Positions 16,554 through 25,708 are shown, numbered from the stretch's first letter. The stretch is 47,052 nt of DNA from Planctomycetota bacterium (GCA_002687715.1 NZBC01000084.1:1-47052); one strand, 5' to 3'. Program-made: numbers and translations. The notes: generated by a model from the letters alone, not told the origin.

Positions 16554-18701
16554 TCAGTACAGCTGGTACTCGGGGCTCTGGAGCAAGGCGCTGATCACCG
16601 CCGCCGGGCCGCCGCCCTTCGCGGTCAGCGACTTCACGTACGCGTCACGCTCGGTCTTGCTGGGGGGGCGCCCGAGCAGGCGACGGAACTGGTTCTCGAC
16701 CCAGTGGGCCGGCTTGATGGATGACGCCCGGCCCAGCTCGAGCGAGGGAGATCGCGCCACGAAGCTGGCCAGCAGCGATCGCAGGCCGGCTGGGTTGCGG
16801 AGATCGGAGACGACCCGGCGCAGCCGTCCCTCCTCCTCGCGCTTCGGCGCCCGCCCAAAAGCATCGACGAGCAAGGACCGCACGAACTGGCCGTCGTCCT
16901 TCACCCGCGCGACCGAGAGCGACTGGCGGGACTCGTCGTCCAGCATCCACGCCTTGCGCATCTTCTTGAAGTTGTCCGGATCGGACGCGAGCCGCATCGC
17001 GCCGCGCGTCAGCCCACGGCGTTCGAGGGGTTTGCCGCGGATGCGCACGCTCTCATACCGGAGCTGCCCGCGATAGAACGCAGGCTGCTTGGTGATGATC
17101 TCGAGGAAGTCTTCGCGGGAGGTCCCACGTTCGCCGAACACCGCGACACGGTCGCCCTGGACCATGCGGGTCGCGTTGCGCAACAAGTCGGCGTCCTTCA
17201 GCGCGTGCTCGCCGATGAAGACGAGCAGGATCTGCCGCGCGAATTCTCGCGGCGTGGCGTACTTCACGCGCACGGCGTCGGAGGTGGCGATCCGCGCGAA
17301 CACCTCCTTGAACGACACGCTGCCTTCTGCGAGCTCTTCTGCCACTTCCGCGTACTGTTCGGCGACGGTCGCGCCGCCTTCCGGTCCGAGGAATCGCACG
17401 AGCAGCTCGTTCAGCCACGATGCCCAGTGATCCGGACTGTCGAGGAGCTGTTCGACGAGCTCTTCGCGCTTCAGCGCGAGTGCCTCGACGCGCTCCTCTT
17501 CGAGTGGCGTACGTCCGATGGCGACGAGGTAGAAACGCCGGATCTCATGGAGGTCCTTCAACGAGCCCACGAGACGTCCATCAGCGTCGACCGAGCCCTT
17601 CGCCTGCAGCTCCGTCTTCTTGAACCACTCGCCCCGGTAGCGATAGCGACCGAGGATCGCGTTCGCGCGGACGTGGTCGCGGTCGCCTTCGACGACCATG
17701 CGTGCGACCTCCACGCGCTCCTTGGTCATTCCGGCCTTCTCGCACCAATCACACACGTCCAGCAACGCGTCGGGGTCTCCCGCCGCGCGGAGCCGGGCTG
17801 CGTAGATCGACGCCAGCTTGATTTCGAACGCTTTGCCCTCGAGCGACGTGATGCTCTCGCGTTCGAACGCCTGGGACCGCCGCGCTCCGCGGCGTTTGAA
17901 GTGGAGGAAGATCGGATCGGTCTTGTCGATGACGACGCCGACCAGCTTGCGTCCATCTTTCAGCACCATCTCGACGGGCTCTGGACCGCTCGGCACGGGC
18001 ACCGGCGGTTGCGTGACGGGAGGGCGGTCGCGCTTGGGAACCGTCGGCGTGGGTGACACCGGCGCCCGGGCACCGCGTGGGTCGGGGTCGCTTCGTAGGT
18101 CGGGGGCGGTGGGCGGGTCGGGGGCGGTGGGCGGGTCGCCTCGGGATCCGGCGCCGCCGGACGCATCGGCAACGGCCCGCCGGTTGTCGGTCGAGGCCGC
18201 TTCGTCGTTGTTCCGGACGAGCATCCAGATGGACGTCACGCAGAGCGCGAGGACGCCGAACGCGATCGCCGCGGTGACCAGTCCTCGCGTCGAGGACGCG
18301 GGTCGGGCCCGTGGTCCAACGTCGATGGCGCCGCCCGGTGCGGCCACGCGCGCGTCCTGGGGTTGGAGAGCCTGGGCGTCGGCCGGCGCGACGCTGACTG
18401 GCGGCGCCGCTCCCGGTTCGTGGAAACGCGTCGTGATATTCCCGAAGCGGACCTCGTCACCTGGCTCGAGGGTGATCGTGGTCTGGATACGGGCGCCGTT
18501 GACGAACGTCCCGTTGCTGCTGCCGAGGTCGGTGACGCGCCAGACCCCGTCGCCGTTCTCGAGCCGCGCATGGAATCGGGAGACGCTCTTGTCCACGAGT
18601 CGGAGTCCTGCGTCGGCACCCCGACCGACGATCACCTCGGGACTGGTGAGGTCGAGGTTCTGATCCTCGAGGATCTCGTTGCGGATCAGGATGTGAGCCA
18701 T
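16554..18701 (-). CDS. FHA-domain transmembrane protein with DUF1549-like C-terminal region
   Basis: This 715-residue protein begins with an FHA domain (residues 1-95), showing the phosphothreonine-binding signature GR, SRFHARL, GSSNGTFVNG. A transmembrane segment follows at about 150-172 (TAAIAFGVLALCVTSIWML), then a proline-rich linker. The next region (about 245-300) resembles the short beta domains seen in planctomycete secreted proteins (VEMVLKDGRKLVGVVIDKTDP). The last 350 residues are helical and contain two repeats of a FGRAPKREEEGRL / LLGRPPSKTERDAY type ending in ALLQSPEYQLY, as in DUF1549/DUF1553 cytochrome-associated proteins. The FHA domain would be cytoplasmic and could read Ser/Thr kinase signals. 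The ATG at 18701 is set by the FHA start. The structured RNA with terminator lies 80 bp upstream on the same strand. Confidence 0.75.
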   Translation of the reverse strand: MAHILIRNEILEDQNLDLTSPEVIVGRGADAGLRLVDKSVSRFHARLENGDGVWRVTDLGSSNGTFVNGARIQTTITLEPGDEVRFGNITTRFHEPGAAPPVSVAPADAQALQPQDARVAAPGGAIDVGPRARPASSTRGLVTAAIAFGVLALCVTSIWMLVRNNDEAASTDNRRAVADASGGAGSRGDPPTAPDPPTAPDLRSDPDPRGARAPVSPTPTVPKRDRPPVTQPPVPVPSGPEPVEMVLKDGRKLVGVVIDKTDPIFLHFKRRGARRSQAFERESITSLEGKAFEIKLASIYAARLRAAGDPDALLDVCDWCEKAGMTKERVEVARMVVEGDRDHVRANAILGRYRYRGEWFKKTELQAKGSVDADGRLVGSLKDLHEIRRFYLVAIGRTPLEEERVEALALKREELVEQLLDSPDHWASWLNELLVRFLGPEGGATVAEQYAEVAEELAEGSVSFKEVFARIATSDAVRVKYATPREFARQILLVFIGEHALKDADLLRNATRMVQGDRVAVFGERGTSREDFLEIITKQPAFYRGQLRYESVRIRGKPLERRGLTRGAMRLASDPDNFKKMRKAWMLDDESRQSLSVARVKDDGQFVRSLLVDAFGRAPKREEEGRLRRVVSDLRNPAGLRSLLASFVARSPSLELGRASSIKPAHWVENQFRRLLGRPPSKTERDAYVKSLTAKGGGPAAVISALLQSPEYQLY

Positions 18702-18781
18702 GGGAGTGTGCAGTCGCGAATCGCAGGGGCCCCATTCTAGCGTCCTGAGTCCGGGCACTCGCCACACGACTGCAGAGGCGA

Positions 18782-18826
18782 AAAAAAGAGAGACCCCGGG
18801 GGGAATTGGGCAAGGCCCGGGGTCTC
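18782..18826 (-). terminator. strong intrinsic terminator
   Basis: A perfect 11-bp stem is formed by 18790-18800 and 18816-18826 (GAGACCCCGGG with CCCGGGGTCTC) around a 15-nt loop. On the minus strand it is followed at once by TC and then seven T (18787-18781). It ends the small transcript that starts near 18990 and stands about 80 bp before the FHA gene. Confidence 0.9.
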
Positions 18827-18990
18827 AAGATTCCGGATGCGGCTCAGGAAGGCTTACGGGACCTTTTCCAATCCGTTGATCCGAAAACCGAGGGGCACTC
18901 ACACCCCTCTATCGATCGCCCCGCGAGACGGGTCTCTCAGGGCGCCTTTTCTTTCGCTGCAAACGTTCGGTCGCGGTGTCGCAGGCCGAT
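18782..18990 (-). ncRNA. structured small RNA or attenuator leader, about 209 nt
   Basis: A near-consensus promoter and an intrinsic terminator frame a non-coding stretch of about 209 nt. Internal folding by eye: a closing helix with bulges between the 5' end (AUCGGCCUGCG) and CGCAUCCGGAAU just before the terminator; a helix CGCCCUGAGA/UCUCGCGGGGCG; a 6-bp hairpin GAGGGG/CCCCUC flanked by GAUC/GAUC pairing; and AAGGC/GCCUU. Paired ends, own promoter, own terminator and length suit a 6S-like RNA, but I see no diagnostic 6S, SRP, RNase P or tmRNA sequence. Because it lies just upstream of the FHA gene on the same strand, it could instead be a transcription attenuator. A GUCUC in the internal hairpin could compete for the terminator's GAGAC. 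Confidence 0.65.
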
Positions 18991-18996
18991 CTAGCG

Positions 18997-19024
18997 ATTA
19001 TAGGGAGGGCGGGGGCCAGGTCAA
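18997..19024 (-). promoter_or_regulatory. sigma70-type promoter of the small RNA
   Basis: The minus strand reads TTGACC (19024-19019), 16 bp, then a perfect TATAAT (19002-18997). The predicted start is near 18990 (A). This is the best housekeeping promoter I see in the window. Confidence 0.8.
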
Positions 19025-19061
19025 TCCCGACGCGGAGGATCGGGCCTCGGTTTTGCCGCCC

Positions 19062-19102
19062 AGATCGCATACGATGCGATCTGTATACCCCATATGTGGT
19101 AT
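19062..19102. promoter_or_regulatory. two adjacent palindromes, operator-like or hairpins
   Basis: AGATCGCAT-ACG-ATGCGATCT (19062-19082) is a perfect 9-bp inverted repeat. ATACCCCATATGTGGTAT (19085-19102) is an 18-bp palindrome with one mismatched pair. They lie about 40 bp upstream of the small-RNA promoter and about 70 bp past the end of the GH42-like gene. The stretch is more AT-rich than its surroundings. They may be an operator for the RNA promoter or 3' hairpins of the gene at 19171. Confidence 0.5.
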
Positions 19103-19170
19103 GAAAATCAAATTGACACCCAGCTCCTGGTTTCGCAACGAATCGTGCCGATTAAGCACGATGACGAGAG

Positions 19171-21333
19171 TCACCGCGAGAGACGCAGGATCACCGGGGC
19201 GTCGACGGCGATCTCGACCTCCACGGAGTTGTGGCGTCCGAGTGATCGGTTCGAGGTGATTTCGGACACGGCGAACGTGCCGGCGAGGTGCACCGTCAAC
19301 GCGATGCGCGGCGTCTTCGCGACGCTGCTCCACGGAACGGGCACCGCACCCGAGCGCAGACTCAAGTGCAGCGCGACGAGGAGGTCCGTCCCGTCGCGGC
19401 GCGCGTGAATCTCCACCGGCCAGGTCGGCTCGCCTTCTCGACGATCAAGGTCGACGATCGGGCGAAGTCCGGCGTGCTGGAAGTGCGGCCGGAGCTCCTT
19501 TCGTAGCCAGGCGGCGTCGTTGGGACGTTCGAGCCGCGCCTCCGCGTACGAGAGCAACAGCAGGTTCAGGTAGAGGGTGCGGCCGCGCAGGCCTCCCGAT
19601 GGGTGGCCCGTCAGGAGGCAGGGAACTCCGCCGGCGGTGTGAAGCGGGACGGCGCCCGCCCCGAGCAGCCCCGGCTCGGCGATCGGCCAGTTTCCGACGC
19701 GCGCCGCCGACTTGCGGATCTTGTCACCGGCCAGGTTCGTACGGCGGTCCTTGCGGCGGATGCCGAAGGCAGTGTCGAGAGCGCCGATCGACCGACGCGC
19801 GAGCCGGCCGGTGTAGAGCCCGGTCTGCGCATCCGCGACGACGAGGCCGCCGCGGTCCAGGAACTTCCGGATGCGGGCGGTCTCCGCCGACGACAGCGCG
19901 ATGCTGCGCGGCAGAACGAGCGCACGGAGCGAACTCCTGCTCAAGGCGCCGGCCTGGATCTGCCGCGGGGTGACGAAAACGTACCTCAGGCCGAGATCCT
20001 CGAGCAGCGCGATCCACGACTGGCGGGTCCGAGCCTGGGTCGAGTGGCTCAGTGCGTACGAGGTCAGCCGTCGCTGCCAGCCCACGCCGTCGTGGCGGGT
20101 GTCGAACAGCCACTGCAGGCGCACCGACGGCATGCTCGTGAGGATTGCGACCTGCGCCGGAATCTCCCGTGCCCGCCGCCAGGCGGCGAGCTTGGGACCG
20201 CTCATCCTCGCCAGTGCGGGTGCGAGGGCCCGAGCCCACGCCGACGGTTTCGAGGCGTCTTTTCCCTGGAAAACGGCGTCTCCTGAGTAGAGGACCAGCT
20301 CGCGCGTTCCGTGGAAGAACCCGCTCCACGCGTCGTGCACGGAGGCGATCGCCGGTTCGCCCGGGCGTGGCAGCACCGTTTGCAGAATGCGGGTCTGCGG
20401 CGCCGCCAGCGACCGCAGGATCTCGCGGGCACCGCCGTAGTCGTAGGCCTCGACCACGTCAAGTGAAGGGAGGAGCTGCTCCCAGTCGAACCCGCCGAAC
20501 GCGTGCGGCATCTGTCCGCCCAGGATGCCGACGTCCAGCCCCGCCGCCGTGGCGCGGCCATGGTCGCACCACCGCTTCACTGAGCGAGCGAACACGAGAT
20601 CGGCGAACGCACGTGCGTCGTTCCATGCGACCAGGCCCCGGGTCGTCGGGCCAGTGTGAAACAGCCCGTCGCGAATCGCCGAGGTCGACGGCGGTGTGAG
20701 CGCGGTCGGGGAGGGGTTGCTGGCCTCGCCGGGTGGTCCGAGCGGGGCGTCTTTCGGAAGGCCCCACGCCTGGCGGATGCGGTCGGCGGTGCCCCAGCGG
20801 TCGCGAACGAAACGGGCGAAGGCATGAAGCGATGCCGGTGCGTGGCACCAGTCGGCGGGATTGATGAGGCGCGTGAACGAGGGTTCATCGCGCAGGGACA
20901 CGAAAGCGGGCCGGCTCTTGCCTAGCCGCGCCAGGACCTTGGTGATCAACGCGTCGCCGGCCGAGAGGGTCTCCGGTTCGGCCAGACATCGAGGGCGCTG
21001 GTTTGCGGTCGCGCCTTCTTGCCGCAGCGCCTCGTCGAACGTCTTCTTGTCGATGGCGAGGAACCCCCCGCGCATGATCTGGTCGAGGTAGTACGGGATT
21101 CCGAGGTCGTCGAGGCGGGCGAAGTCTTCGGTCGGCTCCGCCGAGATGCCCGTGATCGACAGCGCGTTCAGGGCTTTCGCGAGCGCCGGGTCACGGGTGC
21201 GTGCGGCTTCGAGCCACAACCAGGCGCGGAAACCTGGATCCTGATTCGGGTTCTGCGCCGAGCCTGGTACTGCGAGCAGGCAGACCATCGCGGCGATTCC
21301 GATGCGGCACCGACTCATGAGGGGACGGATCAT
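19171..21333 (-). CDS. secreted GH42-like protein with glutamine-amidotransferase-like domain
   Basis: This is a protein of about 720 residues with a signal peptide (IGIAAMVCLLAVPGSAQ). The N-terminal half looks like a TIM barrel of the beta-galactosidase GH42 type: YYLDQIMRGGFLAI, FVSLRDEPSFTRL with an acidic pair in a likely catalytic position, FARFVRDRWGTADRIRQAWG (a stretch very typical of GH42), and VVEAYDYGGARE. Residues about 390-600 resemble the trimerisation/amidotransferase-like domain (VAILTSMPSVRLQWLF, LRALVLPRSIALSSAETARIR with FLDRGGLVVADAQTG). A C-terminal beta domain follows. The likely role is glycan processing, but active-site residues are not certain. Starts at 21333 or 21318 are equally possible; neither has a clear ribosome site. 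Confidence 0.68.
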   Translation of the reverse strand: MIRPLMSRCRIGIAAMVCLLAVPGSAQNPNQDPGFRAWLWLEAARTRDPALAKALNALSITGISAEPTEDFARLDDLGIPYYLDQIMRGGFLAIDKKTFDEALRQEGATANQRPRCLAEPETLSAGDALITKVLARLGKSRPAFVSLRDEPSFTRLINPADWCHAPASLHAFARFVRDRWGTADRIRQAWGLPKDAPLGPPGEASNPSPTALTPPSTSAIRDGLFHTGPTTRGLVAWNDARAFADLVFARSVKRWCDHGRATAAGLDVGILGGQMPHAFGGFDWEQLLPSLDVVEAYDYGGAREILRSLAAPQTRILQTVLPRPGEPAIASVHDAWSGFFHGTRELVLYSGDAVFQGKDASKPSAWARALAPALARMSGPKLAAWRRAREIPAQVAILTSMPSVRLQWLFDTRHDGVGWQRRLTSYALSHSTQARTRQSWIALLEDLGLRYVFVTPRQIQAGALSRSSLRALVLPRSIALSSAETARIRKFLDRGGLVVADAQTGLYTGRLARRSIGALDTAFGIRRKDRRTNLAGDKIRKSAARVGNWPIAEPGLLGAGAVPLHTAGGVPCLLTGHPSGGLRGRTLYLNLLLLSYAEARLERPNDAAWLRKELRPHFQHAGLRPIVDLDRREGEPTWPVEIHARRDGTDLLVALHLSLRSGAVPVPWSSVAKTPRIALTVHLAGTFAVSEITSNRSLGRHNSVEVEIAVDAPVILRLSR

Positions 21334-21479
21334 AGCCGCGCTGCTTCCGGAGCCAGAATGGGCGCGGTGGCGAGGAAGTAAGGGGAAGAGGCGCTCGGTG
21401 GCCGTCGTCCAAGAGGATCGCGCCCGGGTTCCGATCCCGCTGCTCGGTTCGGGTGTACACCGTAAGATCTTGGTGCGAA

Positions 21480-23498
21480 ATGATTAACAAGAATCAGGGC
21501 ATCGTCATTGGCCTCGTGGCCCTGGCTGCGTTCGTCATCTGGTTCGGGAACCAGCTGGCAGAGGGAGATCCCGCGGCCGTGGAGCCGGGCGCCCTCGCGG
21601 ACCCTGGACCCGGGGGCACAGGTTCGGGAGCGGCGAACTCCGGGACCTCGCTCAAACCCGACTACGTTCCCCTGATCTCGCGCCCGCTCGAAGCGGGCGC
21701 CCCAGCCACGACCGACCGCCCCGAGAGCTCCGCGTGGGCCGCGTTCGACGCGGACATCGAAGCCCGCAAGATCACGGGCAGGGTCCAGGACGGCAAAGGC
21801 ACGGCGGTCGCGGGTGCGCGCGTGGCGATTCGAGCGATTCTCAGCGAGGACGTCGGACGTCCCATGATCGGTGACGTGGTCGCCGAGACGCGATCCGACG
21901 AGCATGGCGGATTTGTGATGGACGGCTTCATCCGCCTCGGCGAACGGTATGCCCTCGACGTCAGCCACCCGGACTTCGCACAGGCCCGCGTGAGTCCGCT
22001 TGATCCACTCGTACCTTCGAGTCTCGAGCAGATCGTGACCCTGCGGCCCGGCGCGAGTGTCACTGGTCGTGTGACCGACGGAAAGGGGGGTGCGCTGGTG
22101 GGGGTCCGCGTGACCATCTACGACTCCCAGGCCCGCGCGCTCGACCCGATCGGCGTGGTCGAGGGCGAGGCGACGACGGACGCAGACGGTCACTACGCCG
22201 TCGAGCACCTCGCCGAGGGCGTCAAGCGGATCGCCGCACGGCTGAAGGGACGCGCGACCGCGGATCGATCCCCGGTTCGTGTCCAGGGGAATCTGGTGAG
22301 CGTCAACTTCAGGCTGCGCGATGGTACGGCCATCTCGGGTCGTGTGGTTGATGTCGATACCCAGCAGGGGGTGCCCGGAGTCGCAGTTCGCGCGGCGCCA
22401 GTCGGGCAAGGGAACGTGCGAACGGGCCGGTTCGGAGGGGCGAACGCGCAGATGATCCCCTCGCCGGCCGCGCGGGGCGACGTCACGGAGACCGATGCCC
22501 AGGGCCGCTTCACAGTCCCCGGACTCGGAGGCGGGCTGCACGTCGTGAGCATCGTCGGCAAGCGCGGACGCGGCACCGTGGCGAACGCCAAGTCCGGTGC
22601 TGACGACGTCACGCTGACCCTGAAGATCCGCGGCGTCGTCACGGGCAAGGTCCTCGCATCCGACGGCGCCCCCATAACGCGGTTTTCGGTCGCGATCTCG
22701 CACGGGTCGCGGCCCGCCGCGGTGGCTCCCGGGCTCCGCCAGCGCACCGATGACCCGAATGGCACTTTCACGCTGACGGACGTCCCGCCGGGGCGCCATC
22801 ACGTCGTGGTCGAGGCGCCGGGATATGCACCGGGTCACGCCGGGCCGATCACCACCGGGCTCGGAGAGCGGGTGGGCGGGGTCGTCGTCGTGCTGCGCGC
22901 GGGCAGCGTCGTGCATGGGCGAGTCATCGCCGCCGACGGCGATCCCGTGCCGGGCGCGCGGATGGCGCTCATCGAGGAGGTCCAGCTCGCGGCGTCGAGG
23001 ACACATCCAGGCATCCTCGCCTCCCGTCGGACCCGGGTCGCGCGGAAGCTCGCCACGACCTTTGCGGACGGCAGCTTCCTCGTGCCGAATATAGGTGAGG
23101 GTCGCTACGTCGTTCGGGTCTCGCATCCGGATTACTCGGGGACGGTCACGCAAACCTTCCAGATCGCGCAGGAAGCCACTGCCGAGCTCCCGGACATCGT
23201 CCTCGAGCGCGGTGCCATGATTCGCGGCGTCGTTCAGGACCGGCACGGCCGGCCCGACCACGCGGCGACCGTGAGCGCGGTGCCTGATGGCTGGAAATCT
23301 TCGCGTCCGATTCCTCCCGCGACGACCGATTCCGAGGGTCGATTCGTTCTGGGGGGCCTGAAAGCGGGTCGGTACCGTATCGTCGTGGTCCAACGGCGCG
23401 GCGCCTTTCAACCGATCGTTCCGGCCGGGCGACGGAGTGGCGAGATCGTGACGGTGGCGGCGGGCGATCGCAAGATGGTCGTTCTGCGCGAGGAATGA
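21480..23498 (+). CDS. membrane-anchored carboxypeptidase-regulatory-like repeat protein, copy 1
   Basis: This 672-residue protein has an N-terminal membrane anchor (GIVIGLVALAAFVIWFG) and a low-complexity Gly/Pro/Ala spacer. It then shows a chain of about six to seven Ig-like CarboxypepD_reg domains with the usual rhythm: ITGRVQDGKGTAVAGARVAI, SVTGRVTDGKGGALVGVRVT, AISGRVVDVDTQQGVPGVAV, VVTGKVLASDGAPITRFSVA, VVHGRVIAADGDPVPGARM, MIRGVVQDRHGRP. Each has a DG(x)F/Y...L..G.Y turn. The C-terminal segment GRYRIVVVQRRGAF is shared with the next two genes. No enzymatic domain is seen; a periplasmic or surface scaffold or adhesin is the likely class. The ATG at 21480 sits directly before the anchor. 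Confidence 0.78.
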   Translation: MINKNQGIVIGLVALAAFVIWFGNQLAEGDPAAVEPGALADPGPGGTGSGAANSGTSLKPDYVPLISRPLEAGAPATTDRPESSAWAAFDADIEARKITGRVQDGKGTAVAGARVAIRAILSEDVGRPMIGDVVAETRSDEHGGFVMDGFIRLGERYALDVSHPDFAQARVSPLDPLVPSSLEQIVTLRPGASVTGRVTDGKGGALVGVRVTIYDSQARALDPIGVVEGEATTDADGHYAVEHLAEGVKRIAARLKGRATADRSPVRVQGNLVSVNFRLRDGTAISGRVVDVDTQQGVPGVAVRAAPVGQGNVRTGRFGGANAQMIPSPAARGDVTETDAQGRFTVPGLGGGLHVVSIVGKRGRGTVANAKSGADDVTLTLKIRGVVTGKVLASDGAPITRFSVAISHGSRPAAVAPGLRQRTDDPNGTFTLTDVPPGRHHVVVEAPGYAPGHAGPITTGLGERVGGVVVVLRAGSVVHGRVIAADGDPVPGARMALIEEVQLAASRTHPGILASRRTRVARKLATTFADGSFLVPNIGEGRYVVRVSHPDYSGTVTQTFQIAQEATAELPDIVLERGAMIRGVVQDRHGRPDHAATVSAVPDGWKSSRPIPPATTDSEGRFVLGGLKAGRYRIVVVQRRGAFQPIVPAGRRSGEIVTVAAGDRKMVVLREE

Positions 23499-23509
23499 GC
23501 AGGTCCCGG

Positions 23510-23533
23510 TCGGCTTTTTCGCCGATCGTTTTT
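23510..23533 (+). terminator. candidate weak intrinsic terminator
   Basis: A 5-bp stem TCGGC/GCCGA (23510-23514 with 23521-23525) is followed by TCG and five T. It lies between copies 1 and 2 of the repeat-protein array and may reduce read-through. Confidence 0.45.
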
Positions 23534-23553
23534 GAGTGCAGCGGAGAGTCGTC

Positions 23554-25656
23554 ATGAGCAGCAAGATGAAGATGCTCTTCCCCCTTCTTATCGTCATGGG
23601 GGTCGCAGCGGGTTTGTGGCTGCTTGGGTTCTTCGATCCGGCGGAAGATCCGATGGCCCCGGGAGACCAGATCGCCGAACGCCAGGACGAGAACCGCAAC
23701 AGCAAGTCGCCCGACGGCGCGCAGACCGAGCACATCAGCGTGAGTCGTTTCAGAGGAGAGGACGAAACGGTGGTCGCGCGGCTCAACGGCGAGGAGACCG
23801 GGCTGCAAGTCATGGGCCAGGTCCAGGACCCCCATGGTCGTCCGCTGGGCGACGCGACGGTGGCGCTCATCCGCGACGTCAGTCAGCTCCGGGCCCGGGC
23901 GCATGAGGGCGAGGTGATCGCGGAGTTCCAGACGACCAAGAGCGGCAAGTTCGCATTCGAGAATATCGTGCCCGGCGACCTCTACGTAATCCGGGCGTCG
24001 CACGTGAACTACACGACGGATCGCGCCCATCCGATTGACCCTAATCGGCCCGACACGCTCAAGCCGACGATCAAGTTGCAGGACGGCCTCACGCTGTCGG
24101 GCACGATCACGGATGAGGCGGGTGCGGTCGTCGACGATGTCGAGGTCCTCGTCTTCGACATGAACGTGCAGACGATGAGCCTGCAGGCCGACCCCGAACG
24201 GGTCGCTCGATCGAATGCCGGTGGCCGCTACGAGGTCCCGCACCTCGTCCCTGGAATGAAGCGCATTCTCGTGCGCAAGGTCGGGTACGCGACCGTCGGG
24301 CGCAACGCGTTCGACTTGCGGGGCAACAAGGGCGACGGCGTCGATTTCCAGATCTCCAAGGGCTACTCGATCCAGGGGATCGTGACGGACTCTCGTTCGG
24401 GGCTTCCCGTGGCCGGCGCCGCCGTGACTGCGCGAGCGGTGTCCTACATCGCGCGTTCGTCACCCCGGCCGCCGCCTCCGCCTGGGCGACCTCTGCCCGT
24501 CGAACCGGGATCCGTCCCGGGTGGCGACGTCGCCGTCGGCAGCCACGCCGTCGGCAGCCACGCCGCGAAGACAGTGCCCGGTATCCAGCTGCGCCGGGGT
24601 GACATTGCGAGTAAGTCGTACTTGCTCGAGCATGCGACAACCGGCGAGGACGGAGTGTTCGTGCTCACGGGACTGATGCATGCGCGCTACATGCTGCAAG
24701 TGCGCGCGAAGGGCTACCTGATGTCATCCGGCCGCACGGCCGACGCCGGGCACAGCGGCGAGATCGAGATCTCCATCGCCCCGAGCGGGCGCATCGTCGG
24801 ACGGGTCGTCGACGATGAGACGGGGGATCCGGTCGGTGCGTTCATGATCGCGTCGAGCCCGAAAGCGAACCCGATGTTCCTCCCCATGCACACCCGGCAG
24901 CGGTTCAAGTCTGAGGACGGGGCATTCACGTTCATCGACGTACGCCCGGGAAAGCACCACTTGATCGCGCAGGCCGACGGATATGCGGGTGGCCGCACCG
25001 AGCCGCTCATGATCAGGGCGGAGCAGGAGATCACCGGCATCGAGATCCGACTCGTGCGCGGCGCGACCATCTCCGGAGTCGTCCAGGCACGAGACGGGAC
25101 CCCGGTCAGCGGCGCGGAGGTGAACCTCGTTGCCAAGTCGGGCGACCACTTGCCGCCGAATCCGTTCACGCAGATCATCCGTCAGCAGCTCCGCGCGCAG
25201 GGGGCGAAGCGGACCATGACCGATGCTTCGGGCCGCTGGGTGATCGAGAATGCGATGGCGGGTGAGTACCAGGCGAAGGCGTCGCATCGGGACTTTTGTG
25301 ACGGCGAGAGCGAATCGGTTACGTGCGAGGATCGGGGTGAGGTCACCGTTCCGCCGCTCTCGCTGCTTCGCGGCGGCATCATTCACGGCATCGTCAAGCG
25401 AAAGAGCGGGGAGCCGGACGAGCGCGCCACCGTGATGGTGACCAACACCGACCCGAGCAAGGCGTACGTGAACCAGACGACGGCGACCGGCGCGGACGGG
25501 CGGTTTCGGGTGAAGGGGCTCCAACCGGGGAGTTATCGGGTGTTGGTCACGCAACGGGAGGGGGTCTTCGATATCCTGACCCTCCTGCAGCGGGGTGCGA
25601 ACCCGGGACAGATCGTGACCGTGGCGGATGGCCAGGAAATCGATCTGCAGCTGTAG
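23554..25656 (+). CDS. membrane-anchored carboxypeptidase-regulatory-like repeat protein, copy 2
   Basis: This is a 700-residue paralogue of its neighbours. The N-terminal anchor is MLFPLLIVMGVAAGLWLLGFF, followed by a charged spacer and Ig-like repeats: VMGQVQDPHGRPLGDATVAL, LSGTITDEAGAVVDDVEVLV, IQGIVTDSRSGLPVAGAAVT, IVGRVVDDETGDPVGAFMI, ISGVVQARDGTPVSGAEVNL, IHGIVKRKSGEPDERATVM. The third repeat is interrupted by a Pro-rich insert (RPPPPPGRPLP) and a doubled VGSHA unit (15-bp duplication at about 24535-24564). The end SYRVLVTQREGVFDILTLL matches the other copies. The ATG at 23554 follows GGAGAG, 55 bp after copy 1. Confidence 0.78.
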   Translation: MSSKMKMLFPLLIVMGVAAGLWLLGFFDPAEDPMAPGDQIAERQDENRNSKSPDGAQTEHISVSRFRGEDETVVARLNGEETGLQVMGQVQDPHGRPLGDATVALIRDVSQLRARAHEGEVIAEFQTTKSGKFAFENIVPGDLYVIRASHVNYTTDRAHPIDPNRPDTLKPTIKLQDGLTLSGTITDEAGAVVDDVEVLVFDMNVQTMSLQADPERVARSNAGGRYEVPHLVPGMKRILVRKVGYATVGRNAFDLRGNKGDGVDFQISKGYSIQGIVTDSRSGLPVAGAAVTARAVSYIARSSPRPPPPPGRPLPVEPGSVPGGDVAVGSHAVGSHAAKTVPGIQLRRGDIASKSYLLEHATTGEDGVFVLTGLMHARYMLQVRAKGYLMSSGRTADAGHSGEIEISIAPSGRIVGRVVDDETGDPVGAFMIASSPKANPMFLPMHTRQRFKSEDGAFTFIDVRPGKHHLIAQADGYAGGRTEPLMIRAEQEITGIEIRLVRGATISGVVQARDGTPVSGAEVNLVAKSGDHLPPNPFTQIIRQQLRAQGAKRTMTDASGRWVIENAMAGEYQAKASHRDFCDGESESVTCEDRGEVTVPPLSLLRGGIIHGIVKRKSGEPDERATVMVTNTDPSKAYVNQTTATGADGRFRVKGLQPGSYRVLVTQREGVFDILTLLQRGANPGQIVTVADGQEIDLQL

Positions 25657-25691
25657 ATGGGCAGTCGCGGTTGCGGTCGCAGATCTCGGAA

Positions 25692-25708
25692 CGGCCCCGA
25701 GGGGGCCG
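25692..25708 (+). other. short perfect hairpin before copy 3
   Basis: CGGCCCC-GAG-GGGGCCG gives a 7-bp GC stem just ahead of the ribosome site of the third repeat-protein gene. There is no T-run, so it is more likely an mRNA processing or stability hairpin than a terminator. Confidence 0.4.

Noticed and set aside
18840..18990. TPP riboswitch because of a CUGAGA in the structured RNA
   Set aside because: The second conserved TPP segment (ACC..GAACCUGAU...GG) is absent.
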